64,000 nucleotides of DNA from Oscillospiraceae bacterium (GTDB taxonomy: Bacteria; Bacillota; Clostridia; Oscillospirales; Acutalibacteraceae). This document shows, piece by piece, positions 52,109 through 61,831 of the stretch. Made by a program: the position numbers and the translations under genes. Below the pieces are notes generated by a model, which searched no databases, was not told where the DNA came from, and saw nothing but the letters and a program-made list of their open reading frames with translations. Where the stretch lies: positions 124,001 to 188,000 of the forward strand of contig JALCPP010000002.1 of the NCBI GenBank assembly GCA_022650485.1, written 5' to 3'. The stretch's first letter is position 1. Each line of letters opens with the position of its first letter.

Positions 52109-52588
52109 ATGAAAAAATTAAATGAACAGCAAGGCTTGGTTGTTGAAAATGAAATGATAAAATTTGCAAACTTGGGTGATGAAGTAGTTCTTACCGCAGT
52201 AGACCGCCTTATTATACTGACAAAGGCAAAGATGACGGCAATGGATATGGTGAAAACCATTGGAACGCTTACGGATATCACTCAAAATCTGCTCGAAGTC
52301 TTAGCAAAAAATTGCGGTACTTGTGAGGATTGCGGCCATTGTGAAGAAATGGATACGGATAATATTAAACTTCCTAGCTATATGCTCGAAACCGCAGGAA
52401 TTCCAAAAGATGCAAAGCTGACTGCCTATGCTGAGGAAGACAGCGGAATTGTGCGTGTGGAACAAGCAGAATACGACCATGACATTGCAGATATTCCCGA
52501 AGAAATTCGTGAATTACTTTATAACTATGGAATTTGTATGGGCGAACTTGATGCTTTGCTTGTAAAGGGGGAACTTCTTCATGGATAA
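52109..52588 (+). CDS. Element protein with CxxCxxCxxC and AbrB-like segment
   Basis: This 159-residue protein has a tight cysteine motif (CGTCEDCGHCEE, about residues 72-83). It is followed by a strand-rich segment (IKLPSYMLETAGIPKDAKL) like SpoVT/AbrB-type DNA-binding folds. ATG 52109 fits AGGAGGA at 52094-52100; ATG 52103 is too close. It overlaps the DUF3849 gene by eight bases. Both assignments are by motif only; the function is unknown. Confidence 0.6.
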   Translation: MKKLNEQQGLVVENEMIKFANLGDEVVLTAVDRLIILTKAKMTAMDMVKTIGTLTDITQNLLEVLAKNCGTCEDCGHCEEMDTDNIKLPSYMLETAGIPKDAKLTAYAEEDSGIVRVEQAEYDHDIADIPEEIRELLYNYGICMGELDALLVKGELLHG

Positions 52589-53318
52589 GAATTATGTATA
52601 TCCTTACAGCTTTCAGTTTGCAAAGGAAAATCAAGAACTTGATTTATATAAGGAATCCTATAAAGCAAATGTAGAGTGTAAAAATGCCATTGAAAAAGTC
52701 ATTGCCCAGAATTTTGATGGCTTAAGGCTTGGAAAAAACACAGCAGAACAAGTGATTTCACAGTTTGGATATGACAGAGTTAATTTTGTTCTTACCAACT
52801 CTGTACAGCAAAAAAGTCATGACGGCAGATTTTCTCGTGAAAATAAGGAATGGGCAAAAAGCTTTTATATTTCTCCCGATAAGATTCAAGGATTTGATAA
52901 GCGGTTGGAGTTTGCAGTGGGCAGCCACCCTGCTGTACTGGATGGATTTATCAACCAGGCAAGACGAGCCTACCAAGCTTTAAATTTATGGGAGCCAAAA
53001 CACTGCAATGATCCGACAGGGCTTAACTTTGAGGGTAAGGTGATGGTACTTCGTCCTACAAACCTCAAAGATGAGTATAAAAATCCTCGTGACCAGCTTG
53101 TTTTGTGTGAGGGTGGTTTTGGCTGTTCTCCTACGGCAAGTGGAAGAAAGGTGTTCGGCAGATTTCTTTCCGATGGCGAAAAGTGCCAATATGAACGCAG
53201 CGACTTTATCGGAGAGTTGAAAACCGAGCACCTCCCAGATTGGGCATTGAAAAAGCTAAATGAGATGGGAGTGAACATGGAGGAGAATCAAGATGTGGGA
53301 GGAATAAAAATGCAGTAA
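52581..53318 (+). CDS. DUF3849 domain protein
   Basis: This 245-residue protein has an N-terminal helical DUF3849 domain (YPYSFQFAKENQELDLYKES) and a second domain from about residue 75. AAGGGGG lies 9 bases before ATG 52581. The C-terminus (DVGGIKMQ) encodes a Shine-Dalgarno-like GGAGGA, although the next gene has its own site too. The family is typical of Firmicute conjugative elements; its role is unknown. Confidence 0.75.
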   Translation: MDKNYVYPYSFQFAKENQELDLYKESYKANVECKNAIEKVIAQNFDGLRLGKNTAEQVISQFGYDRVNFVLTNSVQQKSHDGRFSRENKEWAKSFYISPDKIQGFDKRLEFAVGSHPAVLDGFINQARRAYQALNLWEPKHCNDPTGLNFEGKVMVLRPTNLKDEYKNPRDQLVLCEGGFGCSPTASGRKVFGRFLSDGEKCQYERSDFIGELKTEHLPDWALKKLNEMGVNMEENQDVGGIKMQ

Positions 53319-53331
53319 TGAGGAGGTTTTT

Positions 53332-53889
53332 ATGGATAGCATTAAACTGAAAAACGGCTGTATTTATTACTTTGGCAGTCCTGCAGGATATATAAAGGAC
53401 GGCAAAGCGTCAGTAGATACCATGTTTGATTGCGAGGAGCTGAAAGCATGGTGCGAAAAGAGAAATTATCAAATCAATGTTATGGAGGGCATCTTTGATA
53501 AGTTTTCAAATGGTGAAAAGATTGCAGAGTTAAACGAAGATTACAAGCCACTTAAAAAAGTCCGAATTTGGCAGTTAAATGCTGATTCGGATTTTTCTAT
53601 GCGTTTTATCTCATTGGAGGAATTTCAAAAAAAGTTCGGTGAGCCCACTGCTCATCATTACAAAGCTGTATTTGATGGTGAACTCGATACAAATGATTTG
53701 GAATCTATCTATACCATATGCAACATAGATCATCCCAAAGGCTACAATGGGCATTCTCTTTCCATGTCTGATGTAGTGGAGCTTTACGATGATACAAGCA
53801 GTAGTTTTTATTATGTGGACAGGTTTGGATTTAAAGAAATAGGCTTTATGGAGCCAAACTTACAACGAGAAATGGGAATGCAGATGTAA
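53332..53889 (+). CDS. YodL-domain-like element protein
   Basis: This 185-residue protein has a C-terminal segment (about 105-170, IDHPKGYNGHSLSMSDVVE) that matches the YodL-like domain often encoded in conjugative elements. The N-terminal half is unassigned. ATG 53332 follows GAGGAGG. It is in the row of small element genes between DUF3849 and SpoVG-like. Confidence 0.7.
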   Translation: MDSIKLKNGCIYYFGSPAGYIKDGKASVDTMFDCEELKAWCEKRNYQINVMEGIFDKFSNGEKIAELNEDYKPLKKVRIWQLNADSDFSMRFISLEEFQKKFGEPTAHHYKAVFDGELDTNDLESIYTICNIDHPKGYNGHSLSMSDVVELYDDTSSSFYYVDRFGFKEIGFMEPNLQREMGMQM

Positions 53890-53937
53890 AAACTGTATTC
53901 CTTTTTCTAATGACTAAAAAACAGGAGGAACTAGAAT

Positions 53938-54279
53938 ATGAAAGAAAACAACGCACTTCGCTATGATGTGAAAATTGGAAGTATTAAACCAGAGGGTGCA
54001 CTTAAAGCGATTGCATCGGTAAATATTAACGGCGCATTTGCAATTCGTGGAATTAAGCTTATGGAAGGTCAAAAGGGATTGTTTGTATCTATGCCAAATT
54101 ACAAAACACAACGTGGTGAGTATATTGACATCTGCTTTCCTATTACTGCAGAAGCGAGAAATGACTTGAAGAATGCAGTTATTGAAGCTTATGAAATTAC
54201 TCTTACTCAAGGGCAGAAACAAAAAGAAGAACAATCAGTAGAACAGGAGCAAAATTCCGTTCCAACAATGACAATGTAA
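53938..54279 (+). CDS. SpoVG-family protein
   Basis: This 113-residue protein matches the SpoVG fold, with IGSIKPEGALKAIASVNIN at the N-terminus, AIRGIKLMEGQKGLFVSMP and a helical end. SpoVG-like proteins bind DNA/RNA and regulate sporulation or septation; copies on mobile elements are known. A glutamine-rich tail follows. AGGAGG precedes ATG 53938. Confidence 0.85.
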   Translation: MKENNALRYDVKIGSIKPEGALKAIASVNINGAFAIRGIKLMEGQKGLFVSMPNYKTQRGEYIDICFPITAEARNDLKNAVIEAYEITLTQGQKQKEEQSVEQEQNSVPTMTM

Positions 54280-54296
54280 ATTAGGAGGATTTGATT

Positions 54297-54548
54297 ATGA
54301 AGAAAATTATTTGTTTTACAAATGAAAAGATGGATAAGACAAAAGCATTTTTTATGGTTCAGACAATGAAAATGAAAACTGCCGTTTTAAATAACAGCGG
54401 TGAAAATTATGTGGATAGTGCAGTGAAAATCTTGATTGCAGTTGTACTTGGCGGACTGCTTCTTGCAGGACTGTATGCTTTATTCGGAGATGTTGTAATG
54501 CCGACACTCAAAAGCAAAATCCAAGAAATGTTTAACTACCAAGGTTAA
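54297..54548 (+). CDS. Pilin-like small membrane protein
   Basis: This 83-residue protein has an N-terminal segment of about 38 residues, then SGENYVDSAVKILIAVVLGG: a possible prepilin cleavage region (G followed by ENYVD), and a single hydrophobic helix. The DUF4320 protein at 63653 has the same G-E-x-Y-[VI]-D motif. A prepilin peptidase gene follows 3.7 kb downstream. It may be a Flp-type major or minor pilin. AGGAGG fits ATG 54297 (the ORF can be read from TTG 54291). Confidence 0.65.
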   Translation: MKKIICFTNEKMDKTKAFFMVQTMKMKTAVLNNSGENYVDSAVKILIAVVLGGLLLAGLYALFGDVVMPTLKSKIQEMFNYQG

Positions 54549-54560
54549 CGGAGGGATAAT

Positions 54561-57500
54561 ATGAATCAGAAATTTAAAAGGACTTCTTCTTTACTGCTCA
54601 TTGTCTGCCTTATCGTTTCAATGTTTGCAGGCAGTGCCTATGCTATGCATTTATACTTTGAGGATGCCAAAGGTCACTGGGCAGAAGAAGCAATTCAAAA
54701 ACTTACAGAGCAAGGTATTGTTACTGGTTTTCCCGATGGCCTTTGCCATCCCGATGAAACCATTACCCGTGGAGAATTTACAGCACTTCTTGCAAGAACG
54801 TTAAAGATATCTGAGAATAAGGAATATCCAGACTCTTCTTTTTCGGATATTGAAAGTCATTGGTCAGAGAGTAATATCTTATTTCTTGTAAGCAAAGACA
54901 TTATTGAAGAATCTGATTACAAAGAGAATTTATTTAAACCCGATGAACCTATTACAAGAATGGAAATTGTAAAGATGTTAGTACGTACATTAGGTACGAA
55001 CTGCCACAGCGAAGATTGTACTTGTAATCTTGATTTTACAGACATTCAGCTTTTGAACAAAGAGGATAAGCTGTATCTATGCATTGGTGAAAAGTATTAC
55101 ATTATCCATGGCTATCCTGATAAAACAGTAAAACCAAATGATACAGCGACTCGTGCGGAAGCCTTTCAAATGCTTGTAAAGGAAGAAAAAGCAAAAGAAC
55201 AGATAAATAAAGAGGGACAAAAGCCGCCTGTTGTAAAACCGGATGAAAAACCTTCCCATGGAAATAGCAGTGGCAGTAGTTCCTCCTATGTTCCTGAACC
55301 ACAGTTTAGCTTTATTCTTCCAAAAACAATCTATGTAGGAGAATCTATTACCGTTGTACCGCAAAGCAAATATGTAAATTCTGTCGTTTGGTCTGTCAGC
55401 AAGAATGGTATTCCCATTGAATTTTCAAAGATTTTTGAGGGTGAACTGAAACCTGACGGAGGTACGATCAAAGCAAAAGATACAGGTATTTATGGTATTA
55501 CCGCAACAGCTAAGAACAGCCGTGGAAGAGAAATTACATGTAAACAGATTATATCCGTCTACCCTGTTATAACAGCTGATTTTAGTTTGCCGAATACAGC
55601 ACATACCGATACAAGTATTGCAGTAGATTTAAAAGCTGAAAATCTTGGCAGTAACTCTGTTGTATGGACTCTTACGAAAGATGGTAAATCTACAGAAATA
55701 GCAAATTCCTTTGTAGGCGAGCTTAGTAATACTGGTGGAACAGTGCAATTTAAAGAGAAAGGCAATTACACTTTAACCGCCACTATTACTGATGAAATCG
55801 GAAAAGCTGTGACGGTTTCTCATGAAATCACGGTCTATCCTGTGGCTGAGGTAAAACTAAATTTACTGAATGTTACACATACCGATAAAGCAATTATTCT
55901 TACGACAGAGATTAAAAACAGTGAGAATTTATCGGCATCATGGAGCCTTACAAAAGACGGAAAAGAAGTTGAGATTGCAAAATATATCAAAGGAAACCTT
56001 ACTTTGAGTGACAGCGACATTGGTTTCACAGAAAAAGGTGTCTATCAGCTGACGATTACATTAACCGATAAAGCAGGCAGAAAATTCACCGATACTGCAA
56101 AAGTTACGGTTTATCCCGTAGGCTCTGTAGGATTTTATCTTCCGACTATTCTGCATACTGATGATACGGTTAAGGTGGAAACCACTTTAGACGAAATCGG
56201 GGATAAAACTGCCATATGGACACTCTCAAAAGATGGACATAAAGTTGCTCTTGCTGATTGTATAAGTGGCAGCTTGACAAATGATGGCGGCAATATCCGT
56301 TTTAAAGGAAAAGGAAACTATGTTTTAACAGCCTCATTTACTGATGATGGCGGCAGGAGTTATTCCTATGAGCAAAATGTCAAAGTATACCCTGTGCCGA
56401 CTGTGGCTTTTTCAGTACCGAAGTATGCTCATACCGATACGGAGATTGAGATTGCGGTAACCAGTACAGATTTAGACGGTCTTAACTTGGAGTGGCTTGT
56501 AGATAATACCTTTGGTTATCAAGATTGGAACACTTTTGTCAATGGAAAACTTAATAATAACGGTGGTTTAATCTATTTCAAAAGAGCAGGCATTTATGAA
56601 CTTGTGTTCCGAGTTACCGATGAAACAGGCAGAGTATTTCTTTTTGAACCAAAGAAAACTACAGAGGTTCTGCCTGTTCTTGCAATTGGCTTTGAACCGC
56701 CAAGGGTGGCCTATACCGATACGGAAATAGATCTTCGCACAAGTGGTCATAACAACACACTTCCCGTGGAATGGACAGTAACGAAAAACGGTGAAAAGAA
56801 ATCTATTGAAACTGTTCTTGACGGTAAACTCAATGCTCTTGGCGGTAAGGTAAGATTTAAAGAGCATGGAGAATTTGTATTAACCGCAGACATGATAGAT
56901 TTACTTGGCAGAAAGTATTCCCATAGTGAAAGCATTACGATTATGCCTGTATTGAATTTTGGTTTTACCACGCCAAATGAAATTCATTATGGCAAGGAGT
57001 TTAATGTAAAAGTTAACAAATCAGAACATATGGAAAACGCGAAGATCACATGGATACTTAGCAAAAACGGTGTTCCTTTAAGTTATACCGGAGTGCTGAC
57101 AGATAAGGGTGGCTCAATCTCGATTTCCGATACAGGTGAATTTATTCTTACTTCTGTTGCAACCGACCGTTTAGGAAGAGAAATCAGATGCACACAGAAA
57201 ATTACCGTAACCAATACAGCTCCCAAAATTTCTGAGTTTACAGTAACCCAAACAAGAACTGTAAATGAAGGAAAGTTTCTTGTAAACATCACTGCCACGG
57301 CAAGTGATCCAGATGAAGATGCTACCGTGCTTGAATGGCAAGGTAAAAATGCAGACGGCTACTATGCGGTAGGAACATATACGGTTAAAGTTCGTGCAAA
57401 GGATACAGCGGGGACTTATTCCCAATGGGTAGAAAAGTCATTTACAGTTGCAAACTCAGCACCTAATATCACAAACTTTACAGCAACTCCAACAAGAACT

Positions 57501-58268
57501 GCAAAAGATGGTAAGTTTCTTGTAAATATCTCTGCTACAGCAAGCGATGCAGATGGAGATGAAATCATCCTTGAATGGCAAGGCAAAAATGTAGACGGTT
57601 ACTACGTGGTGGGAACATATACGGTTAAAGTTCGTGCAAAGGATACGGCAGGGGCTTATTCCGAATGGGTAGAAAAGTCATTTACAGTTGCAAACTCAGC
57701 ACCTACAAGACCTGTCATTACCAGAACGCCAAATGGTAACAGTGTAGCACCGGGTACACCAGTTACTATTACAGCACAAAGCACTGACCCAGATGGTGAT
57801 AATATTACCTATGTATGGGAGAACAGACCCAGCGAAACAAGTACATATCCTCTTGGGAAAAATGTAGTGAGAGTAAAGGCGGTTGACAGCACTGGTGCTG
57901 AATCCCCTTGGTCAGCCATCGTGTTCTTTGTTGCTGATTCAAACGGATCAGGAGGAATGACATTAACAGGCCCCGACTCTACTATCTTGGAAAACGGAAT
58001 TGAGGGTGCAACCATCACCAAATATACGTTTACTGTTCCGCCTGTCAGTGGACATAGCGGCAATGACTTTGGTAGAGTAAAAGGGTACAACATTCTAACA
58101 AAGCAGTGGGAACAGCTTGATTACGGAACTACAAGCAATGGAATCACCTTTGAGCGAAGCTTAACAAGTGGACTTTATTCCAAACTGGAGTTCTACTACT
58201 ATACCAATCACAATTGCATGTACAACAAATCAAACATCACATATAGCGTGGAATATTTCTTCGAATAA
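54561..58268 (+). CDS. S-layer-homology repeat protein (giant adhesin-like)
   Basis: This 1235-residue secreted protein has a signal peptide (about 1-28). Three S-layer homology domains (about 33-208) fix it to the cell wall, followed by a Ser-rich linker (about 213-246). Then come at least seven Ig-like repeats of 90-95 residues, most with the pattern 'TD' near the start and 'G.L...GG...F' in the middle. Two to three PKD/Fn3-like repeats (about 890-1130) and a unique C-terminal domain end it. The last two of the second type are near-identical at DNA level. It sits inside the Tad-type operon and is the likely adhesin or stalk on the cell surface. Confidence 0.85.
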   Translation: MNQKFKRTSSLLLIVCLIVSMFAGSAYAMHLYFEDAKGHWAEEAIQKLTEQGIVTGFPDGLCHPDETITRGEFTALLARTLKISENKEYPDSSFSDIESHWSESNILFLVSKDIIEESDYKENLFKPDEPITRMEIVKMLVRTLGTNCHSEDCTCNLDFTDIQLLNKEDKLYLCIGEKYYIIHGYPDKTVKPNDTATRAEAFQMLVKEEKAKEQINKEGQKPPVVKPDEKPSHGNSSGSSSSYVPEPQFSFILPKTIYVGESITVVPQSKYVNSVVWSVSKNGIPIEFSKIFEGELKPDGGTIKAKDTGIYGITATAKNSRGREITCKQIISVYPVITADFSLPNTAHTDTSIAVDLKAENLGSNSVVWTLTKDGKSTEIANSFVGELSNTGGTVQFKEKGNYTLTATITDEIGKAVTVSHEITVYPVAEVKLNLLNVTHTDKAIILTTEIKNSENLSASWSLTKDGKEVEIAKYIKGNLTLSDSDIGFTEKGVYQLTITLTDKAGRKFTDTAKVTVYPVGSVGFYLPTILHTDDTVKVETTLDEIGDKTAIWTLSKDGHKVALADCISGSLTNDGGNIRFKGKGNYVLTASFTDDGGRSYSYEQNVKVYPVPTVAFSVPKYAHTDTEIEIAVTSTDLDGLNLEWLVDNTFGYQDWNTFVNGKLNNNGGLIYFKRAGIYELVFRVTDETGRVFLFEPKKTTEVLPVLAIGFEPPRVAYTDTEIDLRTSGHNNTLPVEWTVTKNGEKKSIETVLDGKLNALGGKVRFKEHGEFVLTADMIDLLGRKYSHSESITIMPVLNFGFTTPNEIHYGKEFNVKVNKSEHMENAKITWILSKNGVPLSYTGVLTDKGGSISISDTGEFILTSVATDRLGREIRCTQKITVTNTAPKISEFTVTQTRTVNEGKFLVNITATASDPDEDATVLEWQGKNADGYYAVGTYTVKVRAKDTAGTYSQWVEKSFTVANSAPNITNFTATPTRTAKDGKFLVNISATASDADGDEIILEWQGKNVDGYYVVGTYTVKVRAKDTAGAYSEWVEKSFTVANSAPTRPVITRTPNGNSVAPGTPVTITAQSTDPDGDNITYVWENRPSETSTYPLGKNVVRVKAVDSTGAESPWSAIVFFVADSNGSGGMTLTGPDSTILENGIEGATITKYTFTVPPVSGHSGNDFGRVKGYNILTKQWEQLDYGTTSNGITFERSLTSGLYSKLEFYYYTNHNCMYNKSNITYSVEYFFE
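57225..57704 (+). repeat. Tandem 240-bp direct repeat inside the SLH gene
   Basis: Two adjacent 240-bp (80-codon) units at 57225-57464 and 57465-57704 are very similar; their last 99 bases (57366-57464 and 57606-57704) are nearly identical. The exact codon-length period and the high similarity point to a recent tandem duplication, able to expand or contract. Confidence 0.85.
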
Positions 58269-58279
58269 TGGAGGTTACA

Positions 58280-58726
58280 GTGACACTTCATTGCATTATA
58301 CAAGCTATCTTATTTAGCATTTTGCTTATAATCATTTCCGTTATTGATGTTAAAAAGCGAGAAATCCCGCCTATTTATTGTGTGACTGTTGCACTTTGTG
58401 GGGTGTTCGATTTTAAGACGGAAAATCTGTTGGGATTAGGCATTGCTCTTATTTTATGGGTATGTGCAGCATTTATATGTCCCAATATGCTTGGCGGCGG
58501 TGACATTAAACTCACCGCCGCTGTAAGTCTTGTTCTTGGATTTACAGCCACGGCTTACGGAATCATTATTGGCTTTACACTGGAACTCATTTGTTTTTCA
58601 GTGATAAAGCATCAAAAGAAGCTATCAGAGCAAGAGGCAAAGAATTACTCCATGCCCCTTGCTCCTTTTTTATCCATCGGTTTTTTAACCACATATTTTA
58701 TGCATTTAGGAGGACTTAGTATATGA
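58280..58726 (+). CDS. Prepilin peptidase, A24 family (TadV/CpaA-like)
   Basis: This membrane aspartyl protease of about 148 residues has the first catalytic aspartate in the cytoplasmic loop VIDVKKREIPPIY and the second in GGGDIKLTAA (about residues 75-85). It cleaves pilin precursors. The frame can begin at ATG 58268, overlapping the upstream stop, but GGAGG at 58270-58274 is placed for GTG 58280. It is shorter than classical PilD, as in Tad systems. Confidence 0.85.
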   Translation: MTLHCIIQAILFSILLIIISVIDVKKREIPPIYCVTVALCGVFDFKTENLLGLGIALILWVCAAFICPNMLGGGDIKLTAAVSLVLGFTATAYGIIIGFTLELICFSVIKHQKKLSEQEAKNYSMPLAPFLSIGFLTTYFMHLGGLSI

Positions 58727-59511
58727 AGATTTTCAAAAACAGAACAACACTTGGTATTCTCAGCATTGTAATATCTTTGCTTATCTGCTTTGGAATTACA
58801 CCGCTTTTCAATAAAACAATCAGTCAGAAGACAGAAATTGTGAGAGTTGCAAAGGAAATCAAGTTAGGCGATAAAATAACAAAGGATATGGTGCAGATTG
58901 TGGAAGTAGGCGGATATAACCTACCCGAAAATGTTATTAAAAACAAAGATACAGTTGTTGGCACGTTTGCAACAGCTGATTTATCTGTTGGTGATTATAT
59001 CTTAAACACAAAGATATCCAAAACACCCGAACAAGATAATGCATATCTGTATCGGTTAAATGGTGAGAAACAGGCAATTTCGCTGACACTGAAAACCTTT
59101 GCAAGCGGTCTTTCGGGCAAACTTCAAAGCGGAGATATTGTTTCAGTGATTGCTCCCGATTACAAAAAACAAGGACTTACCGTTATCCCACCCGAACTGA
59201 AATATGTGGAAGTGATTTCGGTTACTGCACCAAGCGGTTATGATGCCAACCAGCGTGACGCTGGACCCAATTCGCCTTCGGCGGAGGACGAAAAGGAGCT
59301 ACCTACCACTGTTACTCTTCTTGCTACAGCAGAACAAAGTAATATCTTAGCAGAACTTGAGTCAGACGGAAAAAGCCATGTTTCTCTTGTTTATCGTGGT
59401 GATTTAAAGCAAGCAGAAAAGTTTATTTCTATCCAAGAAGAAGTACTTAATAAACTATATCACTCAGAGATCAGCACAGAGTCTACGCAAGAAAACGAGG
59501 TGGTGCAGTAA
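58723..59511 (+). CDS. CpaB-like pilus assembly protein
   Basis: This 262-residue protein has a membrane anchor (about residues 10-28). A SAF-type domain (KEIKLGDKITKDMVQI) is followed by the CpaB beta-rich C-terminal domain (VSVIAPDYKKQGL). CpaB proteins are Tad/Flp pilus assembly proteins, found with TadA and the prepilin peptidase. It overlaps the prepilin peptidase end by four bases and the next gene by one. Confidence 0.85.
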   Translation: MKIFKNRTTLGILSIVISLLICFGITPLFNKTISQKTEIVRVAKEIKLGDKITKDMVQIVEVGGYNLPENVIKNKDTVVGTFATADLSVGDYILNTKISKTPEQDNAYLYRLNGEKQAISLTLKTFASGLSGKLQSGDIVSVIAPDYKKQGLTVIPPELKYVEVISVTAPSGYDANQRDAGPNSPSAEDEKELPTTVTLLATAEQSNILAELESDGKSHVSLVYRGDLKQAEKFISIQEEVLNKLYHSEISTESTQENEVVQ

Positions 59512-60320
59512 TGAATTTTATGAAAGGCTCTATTTTTTCACGAGGTCAAACGCAGAAAGTACCAAAAGAACAGGCATTGCATGGCGGTGTTCTTGCTGTT
59601 TGGGGAAGTCCTTCAAGTGGTAAAACAACTGTTGCTGTAAAGATTGCAAAATACCTTGCAGATAAAAAGAAAAATGTAGTACTGGTACTTTGTGATACGA
59701 CTGCACCCATGCTCCCCTGTATCTGCCCGCCATCAGATTTGGAATGCGAAAAATCACTGGGAAGCATCTTAGCCGCACAGCACGTTACCGAATCATTAGT
59801 GAAGTACCATATGATTACCCATAAGAAGATGAACTACCTCACCATTCTTGGCATGCTAAAGGGAGAAAATGAATATTCCTATGCGCCATATAACGAAACA
59901 CAGGCAAAAGAACTGATTGCAAGTCTTAGAAAAATCGCTCCCTTTGTCATAATTGACTGTGGAAGTTATATTGCAAGTGATATTCTCTCTGCTGTTGCCC
60001 TGCTGAATTGTGATTCCATGTTAAGGCTTGCAAATTGTGATTTAAAATCCATCAGTTATTTATCCAGTCAGCTATCTATTTTGCAAACTACAGGACTTGA
60101 CTTTGAAAAACAGTATAAATGTGCATCAAATGTGAAATCAAATCACGGTATCGAACATATGGCGGGTGCTATGGGAAGTCTTACTTTTCAAATTCCACAT
60201 TCCGATGAGGTGGAACAGCAGTACTTGGAAGGCAATCTCTTTGCAGATTTGACCTTAAAAGACAGCCGAGAATTTCGCAAAGAGATTGAAAAAATCGTAA
60301 AGGAGGTGTTCAGATGTTGA
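59511..60320 (+). CDS. TadZ/CpaE-like P-loop ATPase
   Basis: This 269-residue ATPase has Walker A WGSPSSGKTTVAVKI near residue 30 and an aspartate-containing strand FVIIDCGSYIASD near 150. It lacks the deviant ParA lysine before the first glycine. In position it is the TadZ/CpaE-type localisation ATPase of a Tad operon. It overlaps tadA by seven bases. Confidence 0.7.
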   Translation: MNFMKGSIFSRGQTQKVPKEQALHGGVLAVWGSPSSGKTTVAVKIAKYLADKKKNVVLVLCDTTAPMLPCICPPSDLECEKSLGSILAAQHVTESLVKYHMITHKKMNYLTILGMLKGENEYSYAPYNETQAKELIASLRKIAPFVIIDCGSYIASDILSAVALLNCDSMLRLANCDLKSISYLSSQLSILQTTGLDFEKQYKCASNVKSNHGIEHMAGAMGSLTFQIPHSDEVEQQYLEGNLFADLTLKDSREFRKEIEKIVKEVFRC

Positions 60321-61831
60321 AAAAGATTATAGACTTCTTTTTTAAAAGGAAAGAGAAAAATTCAAAGAATGATGTTTATGAAGAAGACAATAAAACTACC
60401 TCGATATGTAATAGAGCAAATCAACTGCTTGCAGTACCAAATGAAATAACAATTCCTGTGGAGCTGGGTGTTAAGAAGAACACTCACTCTTTATTTTTTG
60501 CTCAAGAGTGCGAGTATAGGGAGTTTTCACAAGTACTAAAACAGGTACAGGAGTATATATCGGAAAACTATGCAAATCTCATTACCGACAGCAATTTAGA
60601 AGATGCCAAAGAACAAATGAAACGCTATATTGGCAAGTTTGTTATGGATGAAAAAATTGCGGTAAAGTCAATGAATAAAAATGAGTTAATTGATGCTCTC
60701 TATACTGAAATGGCGGAGTATGGTTTTTTAACGAAATACATCTTCGGAAAAAACATTGAGGAAATAGATATCAACTCTTGGCAAGACATTGAGGTACAGT
60801 ATTCTGACGGCAGAACGGTAAAGCTTGATGAGCATTTTGATTCACCAGAACATGCTGTCAATGTGGTTCGGAGAATGCTCCATGTATCGAGGATGGTTTT
60901 GGATAATGCAAGTCCTGCAGTTCTCGGTCACCTTTCAAAAAATATTCGTATTGCAGCCTTAAAGACACCTCTTGTGGATGAAGATGTTGGCATTTCGGCA
61001 TCTATTCGTATTGTAAATCCACAGAGTATGAAGAAAGAGGATTTTGTACAAGGTGGAACGGCTACCGATGAAATGCTGAATATGCTGTCACAGCTTGTTC
61101 GATATGGTATTTCCGTTTGTATTGCAGGGGCAACTTCAAGCGGTAAAACCACAGTGCTTGGATGGCTGTTGACAACAATCCCAAACGGAAAACGAATTTA
61201 TACCATTGAAAACGGTTCAAGAGAGCTTGATCTTGCACGATATGAAAATGGTAAAGCTTTGAATTCGGTTATTCACACGATTACAAGAGATAGTGATAAT
61301 GATAAGCAAAAAATTGACCAGATCACACTTCTTGATATGGCACTTCGTTTTAATCCTGATATTGCAGTAATCGGAGAAATGCGAGGTCCCGAAGCCAATG
61401 CGGGACAAGAGGCGGCAAGAACAGGTATTGCTGTTATAACAACTCTTCATGCAAATTCAGCTGTTGCAGTTTATCCAAGAATGGTATCCCTTTGCAAACG
61501 TGCAGTGGATATGGATGATAAGACATTATACGGATATGTAACAGAGGCATATCCAATCGTGGTATTCTGTAAACAGCTTGAAAACAAGCAAAGGCGCATG
61601 ATGGAGATTATGGAATGTGAAATTATGCCCGATGGAACAAGGAATTTCCGCAGCTTATATCAGTATATTGTTACAGAAAATGAAATTGATGAAAACGGTA
61701 ATTTTATCATTGAAGGGCATCACAAACGAATACATGGTATTTCCGACAGCTTAGCAAAACGACTGCTGGAAAACGGTATGCCTCTTGAAATGATTAACAC
61801 CTTACAGAAAGCTGAGGTGAGTAACAATTGA
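60314..61831 (+). CDS. TadA/CpaF-type secretion ATPase
   Basis: This 505-residue GspE-family ATPase has Walker A IAGATSSGKTTVLGWLL (about residue 275) and Walker B-like DIAVIGEMRGPEANAGQEA. N-terminal helical and beta-sheet domains are typical of CpaF. It drives pilus assembly in the inner membrane. RBS AAAGGAGG lies before ATG 60314. Confidence 0.92.
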   Translation: MLKKIIDFFFKRKEKNSKNDVYEEDNKTTSICNRANQLLAVPNEITIPVELGVKKNTHSLFFAQECEYREFSQVLKQVQEYISENYANLITDSNLEDAKEQMKRYIGKFVMDEKIAVKSMNKNELIDALYTEMAEYGFLTKYIFGKNIEEIDINSWQDIEVQYSDGRTVKLDEHFDSPEHAVNVVRRMLHVSRMVLDNASPAVLGHLSKNIRIAALKTPLVDEDVGISASIRIVNPQSMKKEDFVQGGTATDEMLNMLSQLVRYGISVCIAGATSSGKTTVLGWLLTTIPNGKRIYTIENGSRELDLARYENGKALNSVIHTITRDSDNDKQKIDQITLLDMALRFNPDIAVIGEMRGPEANAGQEAARTGIAVITTLHANSAVAVYPRMVSLCKRAVDMDDKTLYGYVTEAYPIVVFCKQLENKQRRMMEIMECEIMPDGTRNFRSLYQYIVTENEIDENGNFIIEGHHKRIHGISDSLAKRLLENGMPLEMINTLQKAEVSNN

